Positions 1 to 13,500 of a stretch of 64,000 nucleotides of DNA are shown piece by piece. This stretch comes from Serripes groenlandicus. Its lineage: Eukaryota; Mollusca; Bivalvia; Cardiida; Cardiidae. The notes under the pieces are model-generated. The model saw only the letters and a list, made by a program, of their open reading frames with translations. It was not told where the DNA came from and ran no database searches. Position 1 is the stretch's first letter. Every line of letters starts with the position of its first letter. A program made the translations under genes and the position numbers. The stretch spans positions 992,001 to 1,056,000 of the forward strand of contig JASEVX010000035.1 of the NCBI GenBank assembly GCA_031761405.1. Direction: 5' to 3'.

Positions 1-544
1 TATAATTTAGACAAACAATGAATTTATCGTTCGGTGCACGTCAACAGTTTCAAACACTAATCTTGCACGATCAATTATACTTTTACGTGCATCTAGTACT
101 ATTAGAACTCCATGGGGCGAGTTCATATGGGATCCGAGAACAGCCCGAGTGCACTCGGAATCCATTTGAACGGTGATACTTTTAACCTTAGTGACGTCAT
201 TTTGATCTTTTGACCCGAATCCTAACAACCCACCTCAAGCCTTGGATTCAAAATGGCGACCAACGATGTTTACTACTCATTCGGAATACCTCGGTAATGC
301 TTCATCAATGGATGATGAAGGATTACGGAATTACCCGAGAGTTCCGAATGGTTTACTACTAAGACGAGGAAACACCGTTCAGATGGAAAGCATTAGTGCG
401 CATGTTTTTCTGAATTTATATTTAGACATGACGTCAGTTCTATATCCTAGAGAAGCCCATCTGAACTCGCCCCATAGTACACGTGTTGAACAATATAATT
501 CGAAGGACAGTTGTGATTGTCGATGTAGTAACCGTATTAAATAA
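1..544. repeat. Divergent open frames with inverted similarity
   Basis: The two strands read outward from about 230-245 as open frames of 73 and 100 codons. Two short segments are shared in inverted orientation: ATGGGGCGAGTTCATATGGG near 112-131 matches, with one change, the complement of 457-476, and CACCGTTCAxATGGA occurs near 374 and complemented near 161-175. The shared peptides are TVQM(D/E)S and H(M/L)NSPH. I do not recognise a family; it may be a remnant of an inverted duplication. Confidence 0.35.
192..199. promoter_or_regulatory. CRE palindrome TGACGTCA
   Basis: Perfect 8-bp CREB/ATF consensus. A second copy is at 429-436. A short ATG frame (MATNDVYYSFGIP, 253-293) ending at a GTAATG donor lies between them, so this may be a promoter region. 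Confidence 0.35.
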
Positions 545-1333
545 TGTTATCGGTACCGTATTCGCACTCCCCTAGGGTTGTGGGAATAGCATTACGACTG
601 ATACATTGATGTCAGGACAAATACAAATTTGCCAGCAGAATTACGAGAAAACCAACATTGTTGACTCTTGTTGAAACTTTTCGGTGTTAGACACTTTCTG
701 TTGAAAGCGGTTTGAACTCAAATTAATTTCAATCAAATTTCAAAGACTTGGAGTAAAACATGGAATTACAACGTACGGTTTCGCAATGCACTGGCATTTA
801 AGTTAAATATTTATGAAGTAAGAATCATAACACGTGTTTTCACATTGCACCTTCCCTGGTAGCACTCTGCAGCTGCTGACTTTTAATCCATTTTGGAATA
901 AAGTTGGAATTAAAACCTTTTGGAAACAGGAGGAAATGATATAGAGCCATTTAGTATTTTTCCATGATGGTAACAGTTCATTTATGCAGATTTTCCGCTT
1001 TATTTCGTGTCGACGTCTTCAATTTAGAAGAGACACCAAACCGATCGGTCTGAATTAAATCATAAAATTAACTTTAACCCATTACCCAATACAACGAATC
1101 TGCAACAGACGACATTGAAAAACATAGAGCATAAACGATGGTAGAGGAAACATTGTGACTAAAGGACAAATTAAGTAATTTCTCGTGCTGTCATAATAAT
1201 TCCAATGTCGCCTGCTGCAGCTACGTCAAAATGCGTCTGAACTTGGAAGGGAAGGGATTAATTCACTGTATGGTACTAACTGGATTGCTTATAAAATGTG
1301 TTGATTGCAATAACATTAATACACCACCTATAG
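294..1333. other. Non-coding AT-rich stretch
   Basis: Apart from the inverted segments before 544, I see no exon, repeat family or RNA gene here. Confidence 0.5.
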
Positions 1334-1513
1334 AGGGTGAAGCGGTGAACGGGGCAGATGAAATACAAACAGAAAACAACGTAGACAGCAGTGACGGGGA
1401 CAGTGATGCCGATAACCAACTACATATGAATGGTGATGCTCATGAAGATATGGATATTGACGTAGAAGATGATACTGTCAAGGAAAAGGACTCAAAATAT
1501 GATGAAGGAGACG
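1334..1513 (+). CDS. Probable upstream acidic exon of the stalk-domain gene
   Basis: The open frame between a CCTATAG acceptor and a GTAATT donor encodes GEAVNGADEIQTENNV, then a stretch of D/E repeats and VKEKDSKYDEGD. It ends with one spare base, exactly the phase needed by the exon at 7172. Coding-like composition stands out from the flanks. A start two bases later (1336) is also possible, but would be phase 0. Its membership in this gene rests on phase and strand only. Confidence 0.5.
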
Positions 1514-4500
1514 GTAATTCGTCTTGTAGAGCTAGCTAATTTTATTACTTACTCTTGTATATTCCATTATAGATACATACCCTTGCATATCTATGCTCTT
1601 TCAGAAACACGAGTCAAATCATTGGAAACCCGCCCGCCTTGGGTCCGTATTGACATACCATTTTTTTTCTTCTAAATATTCCAATTGTTACCAATTAAAT
1701 GTTTCTTGTTTATTTTAAAGAATCTGTGAAGTCTGACTCACACACCGTTCTAAGTTTATCCTTATTCTAAATTTTGTAGAATATTTCAGATTTCAAAGTG
1801 ACTCACCTAATGTTACTTTGTGAATTAGAGAATTAGAAGTATTGGTAAATACGAGCCCATGTTAGACATTGACACTCCTGTAGCATTAACAGTCTAATTC
1901 GAGTATTTTTGGTTGAATATTAAGTCATTCAAGTATTGTGTTGTTTCTCAGTTGAGCATGTAATGGCACGAAAACAATGCAATTGGACCGATGTTAACTT
2001 ATCTGATTAGATATAACTCATTTTACTTACAAAGGTCAAAATATCCTGTGGCCTTGAACACGTACTTAATCATCTTTGACTACAACTTTCACTATCTTTA
2101 TCGTTCAATCTCGTTAAAACCAGACCTAATTTTCGCTCGCTCGTATATAGAACTAATGACTGCCCCATAAAGGTCGTTTCAGATTGACCCTTGCGTCAGC
2201 CAATTAAATTGAGTTCTCCGAGTGTTTGTTGTATCGTGCGATTTAATTGGATATATAAACCGAGCATGTGCTCATGAATATTTATGTGTGTATAAGGTCA
2301 GTTCGAGACGACCCTGTATGCGGGGGTCGTCAGATCCAATATATGTACAGCGAAGTAATTTGGTCTGAATCTAATGAGACTGCTTTATCTGTATGCATGC
2401 AAGTATGTAACATTGGGTTAAACATGCGTCCTCCTGATGCATTGCATAATTTAAAAACGGCATCGTGATAGTATAATAATTTTAACCAATCAATCAATCC
2501 TCGTGATGTGTCTAATAAAAGTAAAATTAACCCAATGAAACGCTACATATAAATCTGCTTTCAAGTTTTGGTCTGTCATCTTTTCTTGTTTCATCTCTTT
2601 CCTCATTGATCATGCCTATAGAATCAACATATAACAATATATAGAGTTTAGTAACAATTCAACTTTTTAATAAGTCTGCACGAGTTATTTATTAGCTTGT
2701 CAATTCACGAGGGAAAAGTAAAAGACGTCATTACATATCATCTGGGAAACTGATTATCTCCCTTGAGAATTATTTCCTGTAATGAAATTATGTTCTTTCT
2801 CATTATCCGCTATTTCTATCAATCAACATAGTATATAGAATTTATGTTTGTATCCGGGTGGGCTTTTACATAATATTTTAGTTGAAGCATTTACAATTGA
2901 TCAAAAGTAAGTTAGCCAATAGTAGATCCTTTGATTTGTTACACGAGTTGTCAATTTCTTAAGTAACCGACTCATTTTCATGCACAGCGTATTCTATATT
3001 TTGTTTTTGTTTTATTATGGATTTCACGCCATTTTCAACATTGTTTCAATTATATCAAGGCAACAGAACACTTATCCATCGATGAACAAACCAGTACTAG
3101 ATTCGGAAATGTGACTTGTCATTTCACCATGATCACCGGTGGATGATCCACCCCACGCTAACCACTCTGCAACGACATATTCCTGTCTCCTATATATGCA
3201 TTAACCTTTTCAAAGCCTAATTTTTACTTAGTCCAACAGGAAATTTGGTAAAATTTAATATTAGTCTAAGTGACAAACAATGCAGATTTCAGGAGAGACA
3301 GCTCGGTGAATCTGCATTGTTGGCAAAAGCTTTTAATAGCCTTTGGCATCGACATATTTAATGAACCACACGTATCATTTAATATTTAAGAAAATGCATG
3401 ACTAAAGAAAAAGGGGAACTATACATATAGCAGATGTATGTATTTCTGCAAGTGTACCGCATATGTTTTGTGAAATGATAAAAACATTATTAATATACAT
3501 GTATTTGTTCTGCCTATAGTTGTGGTTAATTATTTTCTTTTAACCCCATAGAGCTTCAAGTGTATATGCTATTTGTGTCAACTAAATATGAATAGTGGAT
3601 TCGTTTTAACTCGGGCATGCAAACTCTAGAATATATTGTTTAACTCAAGCCAATTCGTTTAGCGAATCGTCCAGTACAGTCTAGTGGAAGTTTGAATTGC
3701 TCATACAAGGAAGCCGAAATTCCATTACGTTGTTTTCTTCAAAGGATTTTGTCACTGTCTTCCCTTTTCACCATAAATAAAAATGTGTGAATGAATTATG
3801 AAGCTGAACATCCATAATAGTGTTTAGTATACATCCAGCATACCCTCAAACACGTTAATTACGCGTAGTTATGTCTGGATCACTTCAGATTGCGAGTTAA
3901 TGCGAGTTCACTGTAGATAACCTTTATATATGTGGCTTAAAACTAAAACTCAAAACATTTAACCTTTAGTACATACAGACGCTTTCTGACGCCTCCATAG
4001 CGGATGACTTTTGAAATATTTGTGACAAAATGAGAAATTGCTCATCATGAGCAATTTCTCCATTTGTCACAGAATGTTTTCAACTTTATTCAAAAATTAG
4101 TTTTCATTTATAATATAGAAAGTATCCATACTATTGCTCAGATGTTTTCAAAGTCGTCTGTTGCAGATATTTTGTATGTGGGAAAGGGTTATTTGTAATG
4201 TACACGATAATATTTAATTTGTTTCAGACGCATGTTTTTTAATACAACATTTCATGGGTTATTATGAAATACCAGTGGATTATATTCTGGTATACTTACT
4301 GTTTAGTATAATTAATTTGTCAATAATTTAATTCACCGTTTATTCCGACATTAACCTGATATGTAGTTAGTACGAAAAGGTCAAATAACATCAAATACAT
4401 CTGCGGTCAGGTCCCTCAAAACCAATGTGTTTGCTTAGAAATGAGTGTATACCTACACCAGAATGCATTGAATATGTGAAAATGTGTTTAAATCCATTGT

Positions 4501-7500
4501 AAATATATATTGTATGTTTGGTAATTTGACCGTGTCTGATAGTGAAAATAGAGTATGTTGAAACCAGTTATGGCCTAACCCGAATGTTTGCAAAATGACT
4601 TCTTCGCGAAATGACTTCTTTCTTGCATAGTGCAATACCCCTGCCCCTTTATATAGATGATAGGATACTAATTTCAATGATATAGGGTGTCCTTCCTGTA
4701 AAACCAGAAGAACGTTTGACACTTGAGGGTTGAAATTTGGAAATAAAGAAGAAGCTAAAATGTTATTCTTTGACCTAAAAGCAATTATGTGGTCATGTAT
4801 AAATGTCTGAATGCTCTTTGAGGTTAGGAACTTAATTTTAAATTTCGATTTGTTTGACATCGTCTTACATATTTAGCAATGTATCCGAAGTATGTCAGTG
4901 ACCTGTTTAAATTGTCCTAACACACCGGTCAGTTGGTCATGTGCTTGCCAAACCAACCAATCACGTTACAGCGTTTGACTTTCTCATCAGATTACAAACC
5001 TGCTTTAAATTGTCCTAACACACCGGTCAGTTGGTCATGTGCTTGCCGAACCAACCAATCAGGTTACATCGTTTGACTTTCGCATCAGATTACAAACCTG
5101 CTTTAAAAATGAGATATTATTATATAGCTTTGCTATGTTGTACATGTATTTTTTCAATACTTAATGCAATAAGATCTATGCAATATAGATGTGCAGGGTT
5201 AATGTGCTCGCCACGTAAAATCAGTTAATTAGTAAGGAAATATTGGTAAATAATGTTATATTCATCTGCTCCTCATTTTCTCGATGAAAATTCTACATAA
5301 AAAGATTCTGATTGGCCAGTACAATCTGCATTTCTTCGCATACCAATATATTAATTTTCGCGGGCTTTCTCTACACAGTTTGGTTTTGGCAGTCAATTGC
5401 TTGATATTTTAAAGATTGCTTTACGTATTTCAACTTTTCGTATAGCGATTTGAAATCTTATATATTTTCCATGAACAATACTGATCTCCAAAGACTTCAA
5501 ACGGAAATCACCGAGTCAATTGGGGATGTTCTACCGTAACTATGTAATGGCGTTTATGTTATAATGTTACAATTGTTATAAGTTGGATTTCCACACAGTA
5601 TGTCTTGTTGGGTCAAATGAATTTTAAATAAAAGCAATATATCTTGTTTACGTATTTCTTGTGTGCAATATTTAAACAATTCGCATATGCAACAACGGCT
5701 TTTGAAAATGATTGGCCACTTTCTCTAAAATATTTTCAAATGGATTCGATAATTAGGCATCTTCATTTAATTCTTTTAGGTTTTCCATATTTTTTTATGT
5801 GATCAAAGCCTCCTGCTGTAGATTATTCACTTGAGAAATAATAAAAAATGTAGAATACCATATAGTATGGCTTAACTTGCCCGATCAATTTCATGAAACA
5901 ATATTTTCAAGTCACACCCTATACAATGTTACCTTTCGTATTTTCAAAATGATGTCTTATATGTTTAGTTGTTGGTTCAAAGGCGTCTGAATTCTTAGTT
6001 TAAGCATGAAACGTTTCTGAAAATAACACAATGTTACCTTTCGTATTTTCAAAATGATGTCTTATATGTTTTGTTGTTGCTACAAAGGCGTCTAAATTCT
6101 TACTTTTAGCATGAAACGTTTCTGAAAATAGCACAATGTTATGTTAAAAATATCCTGGCTACGTTTCCCCATATACTATTTAACCTATTGGTGGAAGGCG
6201 AAGGAATCTAGTCATTAAGATAATTGCCATTTATTCTTTACAATGATTGACAGGATTAAGTGGACAAGCATCATTCGTCTTCAATCATGGGCTAAATAAT
6301 TATTTGAGACGTCCCGCGAGGAGACCAACATAATGGACTCTGCGTAATGCATCGAATCAGATCAGCCGGGCCGAAACATTCCGTATCAGGGGGAAATTAT
6401 TCCTGAAACAGAAAATCCACAGGAAGCGAAGAGTCAGTCTGGGTTATTCTGCGCGGAATGCTTAGGCTGATCCGGGTCGATATATTACGCAGAGGCCATA
6501 ATGTTGGTTTTCGCGCGGGGCGGCTCATTTGTGGAAGCGAAGTCACTTACCTGGGAAAAAGATAGCAAGGAGTACAGCTGCCAGGTGAACTGGCCGCTGT
6601 GATAAAACTGAAATACCTTGGTAAAAGGCTTTTAAACAATGTTTCAATCAATACTAGTATAACACAGTGGATGCTGTATATAACAATAATAACATGATCA
6701 CACGAGCTATTTTAACTCTTTCAGCGTCACAGGCAATATTGAGCTTTTTGCAAACAATACTGATTCAGGTGAGTCAGCTCGTAACGAGCTGTCTCACCTG
6801 AAATCAGCATTGTTTGCCTTATGGTTATTCAAATATTCCAAAACTATTAAAGCATATACAATAGAGTCGCCCGACTTTGAACATGGAAGAGTTTACTTTA
6901 AACAATTCGGCGCTGAAAGAGTTAAACAATATTTCAATCACTATTAGTATAACACAGTTGATACTGTATGTAACAATAGTTACATGTATGTAACAATAGT
7001 TACATTTATGTAACAATAGTTACATGTATGTAACAAAAGTTACATGATCACACGAGCTATTTTAAGAACATTACACTGCTAAATTTACACGAGCTATTTT
7101 AAGAACATTACACTGTGCTAAGTTTTGTAACTAAAAATTAAGACGGCCGTTATTATTTTTGATCCATACAGCTACCAAACCCGAGGTGCTACGACGTCGT
7201 GTACGAATGGCGATTGAAGAACAAAACGTTTCTGAGCTGAAGAAAGCTGTCGACGATATGAAATCACTCAAACTAGTCACGCTGAACACAGATATTGAAC
7301 AAGCTGACAGTGAACTACAATTCTTAACCATTAAACGAGGTAAGACAAAGGATGTTACAGTAGACTCCCAAAAACGGATGATTTGAGCATTTTCAACCAT
7401 TATATATATATTTTCTTTTTATTATCAAGGGTTTAAGACTTTTGCAGCATGATTTTATTTATAACAAGGCAACGGTTCTCTTATTCATGATCCCTGGGTA

Positions 7501-10500
7501 AACAGTTTTGTTTGTAATATTAATCATTAGGGATTTACGCTGCTTTTAGCATTATTTCAATTATATTATTAAATTCACGACAACAGTTCACTTTTTCATG
7601 ATCTCTGGGTGAACTGTTGGTTCGATCCCCAGTCACGGCGGTCATGTTGAGTGTCCTTGGGAACGAAACAAGTTATAGCCGAGAAGTGGTTAATGTAGTT
7701 GTTTCATTACTAAGTACACTCAACTAGACCGCTGCGACTGAGGATCGAGCCCGTGACAACCGGTTCCAAATCCCCGACGCTAACCTCTCGACCACTGCGA
7801 CCACTGTGGATTCCTTTCTGACCATTGTAGAGAAATATCACCCTGCACATTCGTGTCTGATTTGGCTTTACACTATTCGCTTTGTAGTCATTGACTGTTT
7901 TAAAAGCCTACTGACAAACACTGTCAATTTTGATAAAAATATATCTTTCCTTAAACGGATGATTGCATGAATGTCGGATGTTAATAAAAACAGACCTGTA
8001 ACTATCAAAATTCCGCACATCCTGTAATTTATTAAAAACATAATAAATTATATATAGAGTGATATCAATATTTCCATAAAAACGTTTGTGGAAGGTGTTC
8101 ACGCGCATCTTGTATGTGTATCAATATTTCCTTACGAGTACCATTACGATTACCAGTGTATCAATATTTGCTTAATATCAATTGAGTTTATCAATAATTC
8201 GTAAAATCTGCCCTTGATTGTATCAAAAAAGAATTAAGCTTACCATTGAGTGTATCAATAATTCCTTAAGCTTACAATTGAGTGTATCAATAATGTCTGA
8301 AGATTACAATTGAGTGTATCAATAATTTGTTAAGCTTACAATTGAGTATATCAATATTGCCTTCAGCTTACAATTGAGTGTTTCAATGTTTCCTTAAGCT
8401 AACAATTGAGTTTATCAAAAGTTCCTAAAGATTAACATTGAGTGTATTAATGATTTGTTAAGCTTACAATTGAATGCATCAATATTTCCTTAAGCATACA
8501 ATTGAGTGAATCAGGAGTTCATAAAGCTCACCATTGAGTGTATCAATAATTCCATACACGTATCATTTAGAGTATCAATAATTCCTTAAATTTACCATTG
8601 AGTGTATCAATAATTCCCTAAATGTACCATTGAGTGTATCAAATAATTCCATACAGGTATCGTTTAGTGTATCAATAATTCCTTAAATTTACCATTGAGT
8701 GTATCAATAATTCCCTAAATGTACCATTGAGTGTATCAATAATTCCTTAAATTTACCATTGAGTATATCAATAATTCCATAATCGTTTCATTTACATGTA
8801 GTGTATCAATAGTTCTTAAAACTTACCATTGAGTGTATCAATAGTTCCATACACGTATCATTGAGTGTATCAATAATTGCTTACGTTTACCGGTTTGTAA
8901 AGAGTATCAATAGTTCCTTAAGCTTACAATTGAGTGTATAAAAAAAACACGTTAAGCTTACTAATGAGTGTATCAGAAATTCGTTACGCTGACCATTGAG
9001 TCTATCAGCAATTGCTTAGGCTTACCATTGAGTGTATCAATATTTCCTTAATCTTACCATTGAGTGTATCAATATTTCCTTAATCTTACCATTGAGTGTA
9101 TCAATAATTCACTATATTTACCATTGAGTTGAAAGCTTCCTAGTGATCGATTGGCAAACCGAAAACCAATAATTACTTTTGTTTCGTTGTAGCGTTACTT
9201 ATAGCAATACGAGACAAAGACTATGACAAACTGAAAGCCAGTCTTAAGAAAGTAAACAATCCAAAAATTAGACCAAGACTTGCGCAGGAGATCGAGCTTG
9301 CTCTCCAACTAATCCGAAGGTAAGAACTATTCTACATGTACTTCATTAGCTCTATTCCACATGGGTCAAACCTCTGGCAGACAGTTTTTGAACACTAAAA
9401 GTGCAACATATCGAAATCGTACATGTATATATAAATGAAAGTATGACGGTTGAATTAATTGAACACAGTGTGACAATAGATATCATTGCGAAGTTTATTC
9501 TGGCTCTGCATTAATTTCCATTTACACAAAGAACATTTTTAAAAACATTCTGGCAAATGTTATGGGCATTTGATCATATTGTATGGATGCTCCAGAGGAT
9601 CTGGTTATAAACATTCCAGAGATACTTTCGATGGGTTTTCCTGGAGCACGGCCCAAATGTAAAGATTGATTGATTGTTTGGTGTTTACGCCCCTTACAAA
9701 AAAACACCAGTTATATCACGGCGTTCCCTGGGTAAGTTACCAGTACAACTGGTCCATTTATCCTGACACCAGCCAGTCATTCGTAATGCTAAACCCGCAG
9801 ACCCGGGCGCCAAGGAGGGTAACCACTACTTCCATTTTTGAAGTGTTTGGTATGACCCGATCAGGGATCGGACCCGCGACCTCTCGCACCCGAAGTGGAC
9901 ACACTACCACTACACCACACAGGCGCTCCAAATGTTAAGACTATGTCGACTGTATGACAATGCGTTTATAAAGGTATTCAAAACGAGAACACCATATTGG
10001 TCCTATATCGCTCACCTGGTTTAATCCTTTCCCACATGCTGCAAATCTGCAGCAGACGAGTTTTAAAACATATTGGCAAAAATATCACACATATCTTTGA
10101 AAGAAAGTATAATGATTTAATATAGTTGAAAAAGTTGTGGCTAAAGGCGAAATTAGTCATTATGAGCAATTTCTCCTTTTGCAACAACTTTTTCAAAAGT
10201 CGGCTTCTACAGATGCATCAAATCGCGTCTATAAGTGGGAAAGGGTTACACTTTGAATAGTTATCGATGTTGTCGAAGGAACATTCGTGCTCAGGTACTC
10301 AGATTGACTTATATAACTCGTATTGATATATATACCTATTACAATATTCCTTTTTCCCAGATTAAAGAAACTACGTAAACTGCTCCACGCTATTTTAGCG
10401 CTGGACCAGGCCACGATATCTGAGATCCGAAGTTACTCGACACCACCTACGGTCGTACATACCGTGATGATGGCCACTCTCTTGTTACTCGGCAAGTGGG

Positions 10501-13500
10501 AGAACGAAACGAAGGTAAGTACGATATTGATTGACGGGGCTTCAGATGAGTGGCATATTTCGTGTTATAAAATTCATATTTGATACTCAAACCCTATGTT
10601 GTGGGTACTCAAAAGAATCGTATCACCGAGACGATTCTTTTGAGTACCCATAACGTAGAGTTTTTGGTAGAGCAATAAGAGAGATATTATTGGGCAGGGA
10701 CCAGTTTACTCCCCTTTATCTAGCCAACTATCATTGATTGATTGATTTGGTTGTTTTATTTTTGGGGGGGGGGGGGGGGGGGTGAGGTTACGTTATGGAA
10801 AAGGGTTAAGGAACTTCTCCCCACCGTCTATCCGTCTCTGACACACAGAGGTCTAGGTTCTGTGAAACTACATGTCCTATTTCAATGCGACAATTATATG
10901 CTCCCACTTCATTTTCACCGTATCCATGGTGTAGTGGCCACAGCGTCCGACTTGGGAAAGGGTGACGAGAGTTCGATTCCTGGTCTGGTCATACGTAGGA
11001 AAAACCTCGAGAACGTTTCACAACATTCTCGGACTCCTGAAATTCGAGGACGAATTTCAAAATAGGAGTTGTTATATGTAACAAAGGTATATGTATAAGG
11101 GGACACTTATACTGCCTTTCTTTACAGATAGCTTTCGTAGCGACGTCGTAGAGCGTTCGCCTTCGGATCAAAAGGTCTAAAAATCGTGCCCTTGTCAGGT
11201 TTGATCTTTTAGGAAAGTTCCGCGTACAATATGTAAGATCTATTCTTGACCACTGTAAATGTGCGGCATACTTACTTGTATGTATTTGAGCCACGTCACA
11301 TGAAAAACCACTTTCGAAGTTTTGATAATTCACATTTTCTCACTTGTAGACGCATTTTGAGGCATCTGCAGCGCACGTTTCTTGAAAACGTGACAAAAGA
11401 AGGAATTGCTCATAGTGAGCAATTTCTCCTTTTGCTACAACGTTTTCAACTTTATCCAATACTCCTTTTGCTGCAGATTTGCGCATGTTGGAAAACGGTC
11501 ATTATGATCAAATAAGAGACATGTATATAGTCAGGTCTTTACCGGTTGCTAATGTCCAATTGTAGGTTTTCAAAGAGCCCGGTTCATAAATTAATATATA
11601 TGAGCCGTTCCACGAGAAAACCAACAGTGTGGACACTGCGTAAAGTATCGACCGGATCAGCCCAAGCATGCCGCGCAGGCTAACCCGGACAGACACGTTT
11701 CGCCTCCTGTGGGTGTTCTGTTTCAGGAATCATTACTCTATACCTCTATCTTCCAGAGACGGAATGTGTCGGCCTGGATTAGCCTGCGCGGGTTTTGCAG
11801 ACTGCTCTGGGTCGATACAATACGCAGAGTCCATAATGTTGGTGTTCTCGTGGAACGGCTCACATTCTTTTTCAAGGACAATATGCCGAGGTTTAGAAAA
11901 AATGTGATCATGTTTAATTTTATTTTACAGAAATGGACAAACATTCAAATCAATTTGGGAAAGATAGGGAAGGAATCACTCAAGAGACTAATATCCGAAT
12001 TCAAGATCGAGACATGTCCACTAGAGGTCGCTATGGGCGCCAAGGACTACTTGCGAGACTACACTATAGATCAAGTTAGACTGGTCAGCGCCGGCTGTGC
12101 TACGTTCTACGTCTGGGTAAGTCGGGTATGGTTCACTCACATTAGGTCAGATTGAAGCTATCCATTTTCCATAGGCGACCATTATAGCGTTTTGGGCTAT
12201 GGCTCTTTCCCAAACAAACTAAATAATCCAGAAACCTATATTCAATTAAAGTTTATTATTAAAACTTCCAAAAAAGCACATAAACACTCATATATTCACC
12301 TACCCTTTTTTGAGCTATGACGTCAAATCAAAGGTTACCTTTATCCCGCAGTGAATTTCACTTTCCATTTCAGAAAATGGCTCTTAAGCTGTCAATTTAG
12401 CTAAAGCAATCAATGTTTCGATTACAAATCAGGCAGAGGGTATTCAACTTTAATAAAAAAATCTTTCAACTTTCAACACAATCATTATTGTCCAATGGGA
12501 GACCACTTCAGTCTTATGAAGTCTTACGAATTGCTTCCCTTTGACCTACGATGAACCATTTTATGGCGGCAAATACACCGTTGAAAGCTGACTTTCTGTT
12601 TCCTGGGGACACCCCAACTTTTATTCTCTCAATATTTCTCATAATATCCATTCTGGCATTATAAAAAAGATTTTCCTGTATCAAGGAGTGCTTGAATTAT
12701 AAGAAAATGACTGGAATTCACACTCTCAGTCAATGTTATGGTAAGAATCGGCCACACAAGTGGTCTGAAATAGGGTGAAAAACGTAGGACAAAAACAGCA
12801 ATTTTACCCTTTACTCCAAAAGTCACCCTACAAAACCACACGGGGTTAGTGTAAAATTGAAGAGCTGCTCAGACTCTCAAAACAATAGGTAATCTGTAGA
12901 TGCAGTTTCCATTTCCTTTTCAAGCAATCTTGGATTTACCTCTAAATTCACGCCTAGCTCCGCAAACAAACCTTGACAAACCAGGAGAAGAAGGTTCAAC
13001 GGAAAAAAAATCAAACCCATCTCGAGAGCTTACTTTTCACATTTATAAACATCAAAATCAACCATTTACCCAAACATGTACCCAAAACTGACTATTTATC
13101 ATTATTTCTATTTTTGAAAATTCCGAATATCCCGAAAGCAAGTGTTATATGCTACCAAAGTCTCCATTAAATAGTAAGAACATATATATTCTGATAGGTC
13201 AACGTTTACCAAATACAACCGCGGATAGGCTGATTTACAGCTAAATTCATATGTAGTTCCTTAGAAAACCTGCGTTTATTTAGAAATGTTAAATTAAATT
13301 GTATACCTTTATGAGACTGCACAATGAGTTTGAATTCATTGTAAATATGTTAAGGATGCACTGGACCTGTTTGATTAAATAATTGTTGGTATCTTGCCTA
13401 ATTGTGAAAAAAGAGCATGTGCAAAGCATTGTGTGCAAAAATGACGGAAACCATTTTCGTGGAGTGATTTCTATTTCTTTCTTGCATAGTACATGGCTCA

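Larger units (their letters stand above)
6632..7067 (+). repeat. Direct duplication flanking a MITE
   Basis: TTTTAAACAATGTTTCAATC...ACATGATCACACGAGCTATT before the MITE (6632-6713) recurs after it (6922-7067), where an ATGTAACAATAGTTAC microsatellite has expanded inside. Confidence 0.85.

Noticed and set aside
253..293. First exon MATNDVYYSFGIP of the stalk-domain gene
   Set aside because: It ends at a GTAATG donor in phase 2, which fits neither 1334 nor 7172; kept only as a possible promoter mark.
4453..4860. 135-codon minus-strand open frame
   Set aside because: It covers a dispersed repeat; the related copy at 13289-13597 does not keep the frame or the protein sequence.
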